The notes: generated by a model from the sequence alone, not told the origin. Positions 16,581 through 26,500 are shown, numbered from the stretch's first letter. The stretch is DNA of 64,000 nucleotides from Microbacterium timonense (GCF_900292075.1 NZ_OLMV01000004.1:124001-188000), one strand, 5' to 3'. Translations and numbers: made by a program.

Positions 16581-16832
16581 TCACCGCAGTCGCGGTCCGC
16601 CCAGTGCGGCATCGGCGTAGGCACCCTGGCGCAGGGCCTCGAGGGTCTGGGCGACCATGCGTCGTCGCGCCATCTCGGCGTGGTCCACCGTGCGTGCGCG
16701 GGGCGTTCGCCCGCCCACGGCGGCTGCGGCCTCCGCGGCGAGCCGGCGCATCCGCCGCCACAGTCGCCGCACCGTGGCACCGTGCTCGGCCATCGCGGCC
16801 GGCGTCGCGAAGACGGCGGGCATCGCGCTCAT
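16581..16832 (-). CDS. Small basic hypothetical protein coupled to DUF4242 gene
   Basis: An 83-residue Ala/Arg-rich protein of two predicted helices: MAEHGATVRRLWRRMRRLAAEAAAAVGG and HAEMARRRMVAQTLEALRQGAYADAAL. I do not recognise it. Its ATG overlaps the stop of the DUF4242 gene by four bases (ATGA), which argues that it is real and [14 protein letters not shown] that gene. There is no cysteine, signal peptide or membrane segment. The high Arg content could fit nucleic-acid or membrane-surface binding, but that is a guess. Confidence 0.6.
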   Translation of the reverse strand: MSAMPAVFATPAAMAEHGATVRRLWRRMRRLAAEAAAAVGGRTPRARTVDHAEMARRRMVAQTLEALRQGAYADAALGGPRLR

Positions 16833-17113
16833 GCTGCTGCCTCTTCCGCGGTGTGGGGGCCGAACTGCGCGACGACTTCCGAGACGAGGTCGGCCGGGAA
16901 GCCGCCTCGACGTGCGTGCTCACGCACGGTCTCGGGGTCGCCGGTGCGGTGCACGCAGTAGAGCTTGTCGCCCGCGACATACGTCGTCACCCACTCGTAC
17001 GGGACGCCGAGCGAGTCGACCGCGCGGTTGGAGGTGCGGGAGATCTCGACGAGGTCCTCGTGGCTGAGCTGCGCGGCGCCCGGGACGTTGCGTTCGATGA
17101 TGAAGGTGTTCAT
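16829..17113 (-). CDS. DUF4242 / SCO4226-type nickel-binding protein
   Basis: A 94-residue ferredoxin-like protein beginning MNTFIIERNVPGAAQLSHEDLVEISRTSNRAVDSLG, with the family signature YVAGDKLYCVHRTGDPETVREHARRGGFPAD. The Streptomyces relative SCO4226 binds nickel in a dimer; here the His and Cys of YCVHR and EHAR are candidate ligands, although I have not aligned them. ATG 17113 has GGAGAACCTC as ribosome-binding site. It forms a two-gene unit with the following small basic ORF. Confidence 0.85.
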   Translation of the reverse strand: MNTFIIERNVPGAAQLSHEDLVEISRTSNRAVDSLGVPYEWVTTYVAGDKLYCVHRTGDPETVREHARRGGFPADLVSEVVAQFGPHTAEEAAA

Positions 17114-17226
17114 GAGGTTCTCCGATCAGGTGGCTCCGGGATTCCGGATGCCTCCATGCTCGGCAGTCGTGCGCCTGCCGACATCGGGAGGAGTTCCCCA
17201 TGTTCGCTCGCGACGTTCCCCAGATG

Positions 17227-18132
17227 TCAGGTCGCCGGGGCGAAGACGGTCAGGGCACCGGGAACGACATCGACCGTCAGCGGGAGAGGGCCGATGGGGT
17301 CGCCGTCGGCGTACGCGGTGACGCCCGGGGACGCGAGGCGCACAGAGCGGACGCGGTGCATCTGCACCTCGGCGACGGTGCCATGGGTACCGCGGTAGAC
17401 CCGCGGCAGCAGCCGGAGAAGGCGGAGTCGCCCAGCGGGGTGCACGAGGACCAGATCCAGGAGGCCGTCCGCCACGTCGGCGCCGGGACAGATCGGGATG
17501 CCGCCGCCGTAGCTGCTCCCGTTGCCCACGGTCGCCATGACCAGGTCGCCGGTCACCGTCTGGACCAAACCCGCCGGGGTCACGAACTCGATCTCGTACG
17601 GCATCCCCGCGAGGGCGAGGAACTCGACGAGGATGGCGATGTTGTACCGGGCTGCGCCTCGCGGCCACCGCATGCCGTTGGCGCGATCGTTCACGCGGGA
17701 GTCGAATCCGCTGGCGAGCACGGACCCGTAGAACGCCGTGGAGGCATCGGCACGGGTCACCCGTGCCAGGTCGACGCGGCGGGTGCGGCCGGCGGCGATC
17801 ACGTCCGCTGCGGCGATGACGTCGAGCTCGTGGAGCCCCAGACTGGCGGCGAAGTCGTTGCCGGTCCCGATCGGGACGATGCCGAGGGGGATGCCGCGGC
17901 CCGCCACCTCCTGGATGGCGAGGTTGACGGTGCCGTCGCCGCCGGCCACCGCCACCGCGTCGGCGCCGACCTCGATCGCGGCGCGCAGCAGCTGCGAGGA
18001 CTCCGTCGCGCTCCCGCCGCTGAGCACGGACGTCTGCACACCTCGACTGCGCAGGCGCTCGGCGGCGGTCTCGGCGGCACGCGAGTGGGCACCACCGCGT
18101 GCGGCGGGGTTCACCAGCAGCGCGACTCTCAT
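17227..18132 (-). CDS. Diacylglycerol kinase-family lipid kinase
   Basis: A 301-residue DAGK_cat protein that phosphorylates diacylglycerol or a related lipid. Seen: VALLVNPAARGG at the N-terminus, the nucleotide signature VAGGDGTVNLAIQE (about residues 60-75), PLGIVPIGTGNDFAASLGL, and the C-terminal YADGDPIGPLPLTVDVVPGALTVFAP. ATG 18132 overlaps the stop of the upstream flavoprotein gene (ATGA). The same pair, flavoprotein then DAG kinase, is Rv2251-Rv2252 in M. tuberculosis, where Rv2252 has been linked to phosphatidylinositol mannoside synthesis. The substrate here is inferred. Confidence 0.88.
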   Translation of the reverse strand: MRVALLVNPAARGGAHSRAAETAAERLRSRGVQTSVLSGGSATESSQLLRAAIEVGADAVAVAGGDGTVNLAIQEVAGRGIPLGIVPIGTGNDFAASLGLHELDVIAAADVIAAGRTRRVDLARVTRADASTAFYGSVLASGFDSRVNDRANGMRWPRGAARYNIAILVEFLALAGMPYEIEFVTPAGLVQTVTGDLVMATVGNGSSYGGGIPICPGADVADGLLDLVLVHPAGRLRLLRLLPRVYRGTHGTVAEVQMHRVRSVRLASPGVTAYADGDPIGPLPLTVDVVPGALTVFAPAT

Positions 18133-19850
18133 TCGCGCGTCGCCGGTCCGGACCGGCCTGACGGCGTCGCCGCTGCGCCCTCGGGGGGAGCGGGAGGAGC
18201 CGCGACGAGTGTTCCGGGGTTCATGATGCCGTCCGGGTCGAGCACCGCCTTGACGGCGCGCAGCACGTCGACGCCGAGTGCGCCGATCTCCGCCTCGAGA
18301 TACGGACGGTGGTCCCGGCCGACCGCGTGATGGTGGGTGATCGTTCCGTGGGCGTCGATGATCGCGCGGGAGGCGGCATCCTTCGCATCCGCCCACTGCC
18401 GCTGCGGGTCGGCGGTGAGCGCGGCCACCACGGTGAAGTACAGCGATGCGCCCGCCGGATACACGTGCGAGATATGGCACAGCACGATCGGCTTCGTGCC
18501 GGCGGCGGTGAGACTCGCGGTGAGGGCGGACGTCACGGCGTCCTTGAGGGCAGGGAGGCGGAGCCACGTCGTCGCGGTCTCGAGGGTCTCGGCGAGAACG
18601 CCCGCGTCCAGCAGCGCGTCGCGCAAGGCGGGGGAGGAGAACCGGCCCCGCTCCCAGGAGCGCGCCGGGCCCTCGCCCCGGGAGGTGGCGCCGTGGGCGG
18701 CGAAGACGTCGTGCAGCGCGTCGCGCGTCGCCTCCGCCTCGTCGGCGCTGTTCCCCTCGAAGGTGGCGATCGCCAGGCTCCCGCGCATGCGCATGAGATG
18801 CCCGCCGAGTGCGGCGTTGACCCGGGTCTCGGTCTCATCGCTCAGCCGCAGGACGGTGGGGCGGATGCCGCGCTGGGTCGCCGTGCGCACGGCCTCGGCA
18901 CCGGAGGCGAAGTCGGCGAACGACCAGGCGTGGTACGCGGTGGCCGCCGGCACCGGCCGGATCCGCACAGTGATCTCGGTCAGCACGCCGAACGCGCCCT
19001 CGGAACCGAGGAAGAGCTCGCGCAGGTCCGGCCCCGCGGCGCTGGCCGGTGACCGTCCGAGGACGAGGTCGCCCGCCGGGGCCGCGACGCGCAGGGCGTG
19101 CACCAGATCATCGAACCGTCCGTAGCCGCGTGAGGCCTGGCCGCTGGATCTCGTCGCGGCGAATCCTCCCAGCGACGCGTACTCGAAGCTCTGCGGGAAG
19201 TGCCCGAGCGTGAAGCCGCGTGTACCGAGCAGCTCCTCCGCCTGCGGACCGGTGGTCCCGGCGCCGAAGGTGGCCAGCAGCGACACCTCGTCCAGGGCCA
19301 GCAGCGCGGCGGTGCGCGACAGGTCCAGCGCGATGACCGCTCGATGGGCGCCGCGAACCGGGTCGACTCCGCCGACGACGGACGTGCCGCCGCCGAACGG
19401 CACCACCGCGATGCCCTGTTCGGCGCACAGCCGGATCACTGCCACCACCTCGTCGTGGTCGGCGGGGGAGACGACGGCGTCGGGAGCCGGCTGCGCGTCG
19501 TCGAGGCGGCGCCGCAGCAGATCGGGCGTGCTCTTCCCGCCCAGATGCTGCATCCGCACGGCGTCCTCGCGCGTCACGTGCGACCCGCCGATCAGTGCGG
19601 ACAAGGCCGCGATGTCGCCGTCGGTGAGCCGGGACGCGGGGAGCACCGGGACGGCTCGGCGCGGGACGGGGTGCGCCCGGCCCGGGAGCAGGGTGGTGAT
19701 GATGGCCTTCGCCGCGGCGGGAAGGGCGGCGGGGGTCGTTCCCCAGGCATCCCATGACCCTCGTGCGCGGGGCGCCGGGAGCGTCGCCTCACCGGCGTCA
19801 TCGGCGGTCACGTCGCCGCCCGGATCGTCGGAATGCGCCATCGCAACCAT
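18129..19850 (-). CDS. FAD-binding oxidoreductase, alkyl-DHAP-synthase-like
   Basis: A 573-residue vanillyl-alcohol-oxidase-type flavoprotein, the family of alkyldihydroxyacetonephosphate synthase and bacterial Rv2251. The FAD-binding half shows VVPFGGGTSVVGGV, LGHFPQSFEYASLGGFAATRSSGQASRGYGR and LGSEGAFGVLTEITVRI; the C-terminal half has HISHVYPAGASLYFTV and the THHHAVGRDH active-site stretch with a triple His. Whether it makes ether bonds or oxidises a glycerol derivative is not decidable here. CATACT (19862-19857) lies 12 bases before ATG 19850, choosing that start over 19868 or 19841. It is coupled to the DAG kinase gene downstream. Confidence 0.85.
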   Translation of the reverse strand: MVAMAHSDDPGGDVTADDAGEATLPAPRARGSWDAWGTTPAALPAAAKAIITTLLPGRAHPVPRRAVPVLPASRLTDGDIAALSALIGGSHVTREDAVRMQHLGGKSTPDLLRRRLDDAQPAPDAVVSPADHDEVVAVIRLCAEQGIAVVPFGGGTSVVGGVDPVRGAHRAVIALDLSRTAALLALDEVSLLATFGAGTTGPQAEELLGTRGFTLGHFPQSFEYASLGGFAATRSSGQASRGYGRFDDLVHALRVAAPAGDLVLGRSPASAAGPDLRELFLGSEGAFGVLTEITVRIRPVPAATAYHAWSFADFASGAEAVRTATQRGIRPTVLRLSDETETRVNAALGGHLMRMRGSLAIATFEGNSADEAEATRDALHDVFAAHGATSRGEGPARSWERGRFSSPALRDALLDAGVLAETLETATTWLRLPALKDAVTSALTASLTAAGTKPIVLCHISHVYPAGASLYFTVVAALTADPQRQWADAKDAASRAIIDAHGTITHHHAVGRDHRPYLEAEIGALGVDVLRAVKAVLDPDGIMNPGTLVAAPPAPPEGAAATPSGRSGPATRE

Positions 19851-19856
19851 GGCGAC

Positions 19857-19878
19857 AGTATGACACATTCTGTATGGT
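19857..19878. promoter_or_regulatory. Back-to-back leaderless promoters, flavoprotein and tetR
   Basis: CATACT (minus, 19862-19857) serves ATG 19850 and TATGGT (plus, 19873-19878) serves ATG 19885, both at exact 12-base spacing. Only 34 bases separate the start codons. Confidence 0.6.
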
Positions 19879-19883
19879 TGTCA
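19861..19883. promoter_or_regulatory. Candidate TetR operator in divergent promoter
   Basis: Perfect 5-bp arms TGACA (19861-19865) and TGTCA (19879-19883) enclose the tetR -10 box. A second inverted pair, CAACCAT (19844-19850) and ATGGTTG (19874-19880), overlaps both -10 regions. Either could be the self-operator of the adjacent TetR protein. Confidence 0.45.
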
Positions 19884-19884
19884 C

Positions 19885-20469
19885 ATGGCCGACGGAGTGT
19901 CCGACACCGAGACCGCGATCCTCGACGCGGCGCTGGCGGAGGTGCTGGCGCACGGCATCCGCCGCACGACGGCATCGGACATCGCGCGGCGCGCCGGACT
20001 GTCGCGACAGACCCTGTACCGCTACTGGCCCGACGCGCAGGCGGTCTTCGCCGCACTGGTCACGCGCGAGCTCGTGGCGTCGCTGCCGGATGCCGACACG
20101 ACCAGTGCCGACCTCGACGCGCTCGTCGAGCTGTTGGTCGAGACCGCCGACCGCGTGCGGCGGCTGCCGCTCGTGGAGCGGCTGCGCGACACCGACCCCG
20201 AGCTCTTCGCGCGCTACATCCTGGACCGCGTGGGCACCAGCCAGCGGGCGATCCACGCCGAGACCGTCCGTCGCGTCGACGCCGGCCAGCGGGCCGGGTT
20301 CATCCGGGCCGGCGACCCGGTGCAGCTGGCCGCCATGGTGCTGCTCATCGCGCAGTCCGCCGTGCAGTCGGCACCTCTCGTCGCCGAGTGGCTGCCGGAC
20401 GAGGCCTGGCGCGCCGAACTGACGCACGCCCTGCGCGGCCACCTGGCGCCGACCCGGGGGATCCCGTGA
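19885..20469 (+). CDS. TetR-family regulator
   Basis: A 194-residue TetR regulator: ETAILDAALAEVLAHGIRRTTASDIARRAGLSRQTLYRYWPDAQAVFAALVTREL is the N-terminal HTH (about residues 7-60), followed by an all-helical ligand domain. It is divergent from the flavoprotein-DAG kinase pair and overlaps glpD by four bases, so it likely controls both arms. The arrangement equals Rv2250c in M. tuberculosis. Its ligand is unknown; a glycerol- or acyl-derived metabolite is a reasonable guess from context. Confidence 0.9.
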   Translation: MADGVSDTETAILDAALAEVLAHGIRRTTASDIARRAGLSRQTLYRYWPDAQAVFAALVTRELVASLPDADTTSADLDALVELLVETADRVRRLPLVERLRDTDPELFARYILDRVGTSQRAIHAETVRRVDAGQRAGFIRAGDPVQLAAMVLLIAQSAVQSAPLVAEWLPDEAWRAELTHALRGHLAPTRGIP

Positions 20470-22022
20470 GCGCGCGGGCCGTCGGCCGCACGCCGCACCC
20501 GAGCGCACTCTCGGCCGGCCGGCGTCTGCGGGAGCTCGAGGCCATCGCCGACGGCGGCGAGATCGATGTGCTCGTGATCGGCGGGGGCATCACCGGTGCG
20601 GGCGTCGCGCTGGATGCCGCGAGCCGAGGTCTGCGGACGGTGCTCGTGGAGCGGCACGACCTCGCACACGGCACCAGCCGCTTCAGCTCGAAGCTCGTCC
20701 ACGGCGGACTGCGCTACCTGGCGTCGGGGCAGCTCGCCATCGCGCGGGAGAGCGCAGCAGAGCGTCACCTGCTGCTGACGCGGACTGCGCCGCACCTCTC
20801 GCGCGCGATGGCCCAGGTCGTGCCCCTGTTCGCGCCGGGGCATCTGGCGCGCGGAGCGTACATCGGACTGGGGTACGAACTGGGCGACGGGCTGCGACGC
20901 GCCGTCGGCACTCCGGCAGCGGTGCTTCCGGCCCCTGCGCCGATCAGCGCCGCCCAGACGCGCCGCCTCGTTCCCGCCGTCCGCGCGGAGGGCCTGCGCG
21001 GCGGTCTGCGCGGCTGGGACGGGCAGCTGATCGACGACGCCCGGCTGGTGGTGGCGGTCGCCCGGACGGCCGCCGGCTACGGGGCATCCATCCTGACGCG
21101 CGTCGAGTGCCTCTCCGCCGGCGACGGCCAGGCGCGGCTGCGCGATCGCGTGACAGACCAGACGCTCCACCTGCGGGCGCGCGCCGTCGTCAGTGCCACC
21201 GGGGTGTGGGCCGGCGACCTGGACCCCGATGTGCGCCTGCGGCCGAGCCGCGGTTCCCACCTGGTGGTCGCCACCGAGCGTCTGGGCGGTGCCGACGCCT
21301 CGCTCACCGTGCCGGTCGACGGCTCGTCCAGCCGCTTCGTCTTCACGACCCCGGCAGCTCACGGCCGTACCTACATCGGGCTCACCGACGTGCCCGTCGA
21401 CGGTCCCGTCCCCGAGGTGGCGCACGCCACCGAGGCCGAGATCGACCTGCTGCTGGACACCGTCAACACGGTCCTCGCCGAGCCCCTGGACCGCTCCGAC
21501 GTGATCGCCACCTACGCCGGGCTGCGACCTCTGCTCGCCGCCGGCGACGGCGACACCAGCGACCTGTCGCGTCGACACGCCGTCCTCGAGTCGCGGGAGG
21601 GCGTGCTGAGCGTGGTCGGCGGCAAGCTGACGACGTACCGCCGCATGGCCGAAGACGCCGTGGATGCGGTGATCCGCCGCGATCCCGCCCTGCCCGCACG
21701 CGGGTCGCGCACCCGCACGATCCCGCTGGTCGGCGCCTGGCCCCGGCACCGGCTGCCCGAGATCGCCGCCCCGGCGAGGCTGATCCGCCGGTTCGGCGCC
21801 GAGGCGCCGTTCGCCGCCGCGCTGCCCGACGGGCCGGGCGGTGCGTGCGGAGTCACCCCTCAGGAGCTGGAGTGGGGCGTTCGCGTCGAAGGCGCGCTCA
21901 CCGTCGCGGACATCCTCGACCGGCGCACGCGGCTGGGACTCGTCACGGCCGACCGTGAGGCGTCGACGGATGCCGCAGCCGCCGCTTTCGCGCGCGCCGG
22001 AGTGGTGCCCCTCGGAGAGTGA
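20466..22022 (+). CDS. glpD: Glycerol-3-phosphate dehydrogenase (FAD), GlpD
   Basis: A 518-residue membrane-associated flavoenzyme oxidising glycerol-3-phosphate to dihydroxyacetone phosphate and feeding electrons to quinone. Seen: the FAD dinucleotide fold VLVIGGGITGAGVALDAASRG, then SSKLVHGGLRYL (HGGLRYL signature), YAGLRPLL, and the C-terminal GKLTTYRRMAEDAVD. GTG 20466 overlaps the tetR stop (GTGA); the frame is open back to 19833, but that part is antisense and regulatory DNA. It corresponds to glpD1 (Rv2249c) in the mycobacterial cluster. Confidence 0.93.
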   Translation: MSARAVGRTPHPSALSAGRRLRELEAIADGGEIDVLVIGGGITGAGVALDAASRGLRTVLVERHDLAHGTSRFSSKLVHGGLRYLASGQLAIARESAAERHLLLTRTAPHLSRAMAQVVPLFAPGHLARGAYIGLGYELGDGLRRAVGTPAAVLPAPAPISAAQTRRLVPAVRAEGLRGGLRGWDGQLIDDARLVVAVARTAAGYGASILTRVECLSAGDGQARLRDRVTDQTLHLRARAVVSATGVWAGDLDPDVRLRPSRGSHLVVATERLGGADASLTVPVDGSSSRFVFTTPAAHGRTYIGLTDVPVDGPVPEVAHATEAEIDLLLDTVNTVLAEPLDRSDVIATYAGLRPLLAAGDGDTSDLSRRHAVLESREGVLSVVGGKLTTYRRMAEDAVDAVIRRDPALPARGSRTRTIPLVGAWPRHRLPEIAAPARLIRRFGAEAPFAAALPDGPGGACGVTPQELEWGVRVEGALTVADILDRRTRLGLVTADREASTDAAAAAFARAGVVPLGE

Positions 22023-22123
22023 CCCGGCCCGCCGATGCCGCCGCGGCGGAGGTTGGCAGGAATCCGCGCCAGGACGGCCGCGGCCGAAGCGCGGATGTCG
22101 GACGCGACCTCCACACTGGAACG

Positions 22124-23524
22124 GTGACACGCGTGAGTCGACACGGTCTGGGGGTCGTGCAGGGCACCGCGCTCTACATCGCGTCGGTGCTCGGGACGGG
22201 ACTGCTCGTGCTCCCCGGACTGGCTGCCGACGTGGCCGGACCCGCGTCGATCGTGTCGGTGCTCGCGGTCATCGTGCTGTCGGTGCCGCTGGCGGGCACG
22301 TTCGCGGCGCTCGCCGCCCGCTACCCCGATCCCGGCGGAGTGGCCAGTTACGTCCGTCGCGCGCTGGGGCCCACGGCCGCCCGGGCGACCGGCTACTGGT
22401 TCTTCTTCGGCGTCGCGGCCGGCTTCCCGGTCCTCGCCGTGCTCGGCGGGGAGTATCTGACCGCCATCCTGCACCTCGACCGGGCGGCGGTGCCCATCCT
22501 CGCGCTGGTGATCGTGCTGCCGCCGTTCGCGATCAACCTGCTCGGCGTGCGCGTGGCCGGGTGGGTCCAGTTCGTGCTGACCGGGCTGCTGGTCGCCATC
22601 GTCGTCTTCCTCGTCAGCGCCGCGTTCCCGGCCGTCGACGGCGCCGGCTTCTCGCCGTTCCTGCCGCACGGCTGGCTCGGCGTCGGCACCGCGATCAGCC
22701 TCTTCGTGTGGGCCTTCGCCGGCTGGGAGGTCGGCACGCACATCTCGGGGGAGTTCCGCGACCCGCGCCGGAGCATCCCGATCGCCACCGCCATCGCTCT
22801 CGTGGTGACGGGCCTGGCGTACCTCCTCCTCCAGGTCGTGACGGTCGGCGTTCTGGGGGAGCACGCCGGTGACGGTGCTGTTCCGCTGCTCGCCCTCGCA
22901 GACGCGGTCGCGCCCGGGGTCGGACCGACCGCGGTCGGGGTCATCGCCGCGATCGTCGTGCTGGGCGTCATGAACGCCTACCTCGCGGCGTTCGGCAAGC
23001 TGGGGGCCTCGCTGGCCGTCACCCGGGATCTGCCGCGCTTCTTCGCCCCCGGAGCCGAGTCCGGAGGCATCCCGCGCCGGGCCCTCCTGCTCTTCTTCGT
23101 GATCGCGATGACGTACCTGGGGATCGCGCTGCTGACCGGGGGTGCATTGCAGACGTTCATCCTCATCCACACCAGCAACATGGTGTCGATCTACACCGCG
23201 GGCATGATCGCCGCGACGCTCATCCTGCCGCGGTGGAGCGCCGGCTGGTTCATGGCGGCGATCGCCGCCGTGCTGTCGGTGGGTCTGCTGATCCTGGCCG
23301 GCGCCAATCTGCTGCCCGCGGCGCTGCTCGCGCTGGCCGCCGTCGCGGTGACGGTGTGGTGGCGGCTCCGCCACCGCCGGCGCCCGGGCTCGGCCGCCGG
23401 CGATCCGGCGACGCGGGCAGATGCGGGTGCGTCGCTGGTGACGGAATCCGGGACCATCGTCGAGGTGAAGACGACGGCGGTCCCGGCAGAACGCCGGCCG
23501 GCCCTGGACGCCTCGCAGAGCTGA
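22124..23524 (+). CDS. APC-superfamily amino acid permease
   Basis: A 466-residue transporter with about twelve hydrophobic segments. The first, GLGVVQGTALYIASVLGTGLLVLPGL, carries the GTG motif of APC unwound helix 1; the FAGWEVGTHISGEFRDPRRSIP segment is the conserved loop after helix 6. The C-terminal 60 residues are charged and soluble. An in-frame GTG at 22019 overlaps the glpD stop, but the extra 35 residues are low complexity; GTG 22124 has CACACT at leaderless spacing and begins the conserved part. The substrate is not predictable. Confidence 0.85.
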   Translation: MTRVSRHGLGVVQGTALYIASVLGTGLLVLPGLAADVAGPASIVSVLAVIVLSVPLAGTFAALAARYPDPGGVASYVRRALGPTAARATGYWFFFGVAAGFPVLAVLGGEYLTAILHLDRAAVPILALVIVLPPFAINLLGVRVAGWVQFVLTGLLVAIVVFLVSAAFPAVDGAGFSPFLPHGWLGVGTAISLFVWAFAGWEVGTHISGEFRDPRRSIPIATAIALVVTGLAYLLLQVVTVGVLGEHAGDGAVPLLALADAVAPGVGPTAVGVIAAIVVLGVMNAYLAAFGKLGASLAVTRDLPRFFAPGAESGGIPRRALLLFFVIAMTYLGIALLTGGALQTFILIHTSNMVSIYTAGMIAATLILPRWSAGWFMAAIAAVLSVGLLILAGANLLPAALLALAAVAVTVWWRLRHRRRPGSAAGDPATRADAGASLVTESGTIVEVKTTAVPAERRPALDASQS

Positions 23525-23540
23525 GGCGGTCCAGGGCCGG
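23498..23540. terminator. 12-bp stem hairpin, APC permease / kgd convergent ends
   Basis: CCGGCCCTGGAC (23498-23509) and GTCCAGGGCCGG (23529-23540) are perfect inverted copies. The permease stop codon lies in the 19-base loop and kgd ends at 23557, so the hairpin can terminate both transcripts. Confidence 0.6.
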
Positions 23541-23556
23541 ACGGCGACGCGCGGTC

Positions 23557-26500
23557 TTACCGCGTGAGCGCCTGCTGCATGATCGCGGCCTGCTCGGCGG
23601 CGTGCACCTTGGGAGAACCCGTGGCAGTGGATGCCGCCGACGCGCGGGAGACGCGGCTGATGGTGCGTCCGCGCAGGTGCTTGACCACCTCGAGAGCGAT
23701 GAAGGGCCACGCACCCTGGTTCTCCGGCTCGTCCTGCACCCACACCAGCTCGGCGCCGGGGTAGGTGTCGATGACCGCGTTGAGCTCGTCGATCGGCGCG
23801 GGGTAGAACTGCTCCAGCCGCACGAGCGCGATCTCGGGGTTCGGGTTCTTCTCCAGCTCGGCCCGGAGGTCCCAGTGGATCTTGCCGGCGTGGAGCAGCA
23901 CGCGCTTGACAGCAGACTTGTCCAGTCCGCGATCGTCGTCGAGCACCGGCTCGAACCGCCCGGTGAGGAAGTCCTCGACAGGGCTCGTCGCGCCGCGCAG
24001 ACGCAGCATCGCCTTGGGCGTGAACACGATGAGCGGCCGCCGCGGCCGCGCATACGCCTGACGGCGGAGCAGGTGGAAGTACGACGCGGGCGTGGAGGGG
24101 CGCGCAACGGTCATGTTGTCCTGTGCGCACATCTGCAGGTAGCGCTCGATGCGCGCCGACGAGTGGTCGGGACCCTGGCCCTCGTAACCGTGGGGAAGGA
24201 GCAGCACCACACTCGACTGCTGGCCCCACTTCTGGTCGGCGGACGAGATGAACTCGTCGATGACCGACTGGGCGCCGTTGGCGAAGTCGCCGAACTGCGC
24301 CTCCCACAGCACGAGCGAGTCGGCGCGCTCCACGGAGTAGCCGTATTCGAACGCCATCGCGGCGTACTCGCTCAGCAGCGAGTCGTACACGTAGAAGCGG
24401 CCCTGATCCTCACTGAGGTTGGTCAGCGGGATCCACTCCTGGCCGTTCGACCGATCGTGCAGCACGGCGTGTCGCTGCACGAACGTCCCCCGACGGGAGT
24501 CCTGGCCGGCCAGGCGCACGTTCGTCTTCTCCAGCAGCAGCGAGCCGAACGCGAGCAGCTCGCCGAAGCCCCAGTCGATGGAGCCGTTGCGGCTCATGTC
24601 GAGCCGCTTGTCGAGGAGCTGCTGAAGCTTGTTGTGGACGGTGAAGCCGTTGGGCTTGTTCACGAAGGTGTCGCCGATGAGGTTGACCACCTCACGCGAG
24701 ACCCCGGTCGTCTCGGGCTCTCCGGCGACCGCGTCCGCGGCGGCATCTTCCACGACCACCACCGGCGACGAACCGGTCTCGGCGGCGTGCGTCTCGGCGA
24801 AGGCGATCTCGAGGCGGTTCTGGAAGTCCTGCTTGGCCTTCTCGTACTCCTCCTCGGTGATGTCGCCGCGGCCGACCAGCGCCTCCGTGTAGAGGCGTCG
24901 CACGGAGCGCTTGGCCTCGATGAGGTTGGTCATCAGCGGCTGCGTCATCGACGGGTCGTCGCCCTCGTTGTGGCCGCGGCGGCGGTAGCACACGAGGTCG
25001 ATGACGACGTCGCGGTGGAACCGCTCGCGGTACGCGAACGCCAACTGGGCGACGCGGGTCACCGCTTCGGGGTCGTCGCCGTTCACGTGGAAGATGGGTG
25101 CCTGGATGGTCTTGGCGACATCGGTGGCGTACACCGAGGTGCGGGCATCCACCGGAGTCGTGGTGAAGCCCACCTGGTTGTTGACCACGACGTGGACCGT
25201 GCCGCCGGTGCGGTAGCCGCGCAGCTGCGACATCTGCAGCGTCTCGACGACGACGCCCTGGCCGGCGAAGGCGGCGTCGCCGTGCACCAGGATGGGCAGC
25301 CAGGTGAAGGTGCCGATCGGCTTGCGGTCCTGCTTGGCGCGGACGATTCCTTCGAGCACGCCGTCGACCGTCTCGAGGTGCGACGGGTTGGCGGCGAGGT
25401 ACACCGGCAGTTCGGCGCCGTTGTCGGCGACGAACGTGCCCTCGGTGCCGAGGTGGTACTTCACGTCACCGGAGCCGCTCTTGGAGCCGATGGCGACGGA
25501 GCCCTCGAACTCCCGGAAGACCTGCCCGTAGGTCTTGCCGGCGATGTTGGTGAGCACGTTGAGCCGCCCGCGGTGCGCCATGCCGATGGCCGCGCCGTCC
25601 AGGCCCGACTGCGCGGCGCCCTGGAGGATCTCGTCGAGGAGCGGGATGAGGGACTCGCCGCCCTCGAGGCTGAACCGCTTCTGGCCGACGTACTTGGTCT
25701 GCAGGAACGTCTCGAACGCCTCGGCCTGGTTCAGCTTGTCGAGGATCCGCAGCTGCTCGTCGTGCCCCGGCTTCTGGTACTTCACCTCGACGTTCTCCTG
25801 GAACCAGGCGCGCTGCACCGGATCCTGGATGTGCATGTACTCGATGCCGATGGTGCGGCAGTACGAGTCGCGGAGCACGCCGAGGATGTCGCGCAGCTTC
25901 ATCTGGCGCTTGCCGCCGAAGCCGCCGGTGACGAACTCGCGGTCGAGGTCCCAGAACGTCAGGCCGTGGCTCTCGATCTCGAGGTCGGGGTGCGTGCGCT
26001 GCACGTACTCGAGCGGGTCGGTGTCGGCCATGAGGTGACCGCGGACCCGGAAGGAGTTGATGAGCTCCTGAACGCGGGCCTGCTTGTCGACGCGCTCGGC
26101 GAGGTCGACGTTGATGTCGGCCGCCCAGTGGATGGGGGCGTAGGGGATGCGCAGCGCGGCGAAGATGTCCTCGTAGAAGCTGCGCTGGCCGATCAGCAGC
26201 TCGTGCACCTTCTTGAGGAACTCGCCCGAGCCCGCGCCCTGGATGACGCGGTGGTCGTAGGTGCTCGTGAGCGTGATGGTCTTGCCGATCGCCAGCTCGT
26301 TGAGCGTCTTGTCGCTCGCACCCTGGAACTCGGCCGGGTACTCCAGCGCGCCGGCGCCGACGATGCACCCCTGCCCCTTCATGAGGCGCGGCACCGAGTG
26401 GACGGTGCCGATGCCGCCGGGGTTGGTGAGCGAGATCGTGGTGCCCTGGAAGTCCGCCGCCGTCAGCTTGTTGCTGCGCGCGCGGGTGACGAGGTCTTCG

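Noticed and set aside
16537..16980. N-terminal extension of the LuxR regulator to about 1000 residues
   Set aside because: The extra part is Arg/Ser/Thr low-complexity [11 protein letters not shown] of a frame opposite other genes, and the leaderless -10 box fixes the start at 16536.
19833..20465. GlpD extension upstream to 19833
   Set aside because: It would read through tetR in another frame and give a basic non-homologous stretch before the FAD motif.
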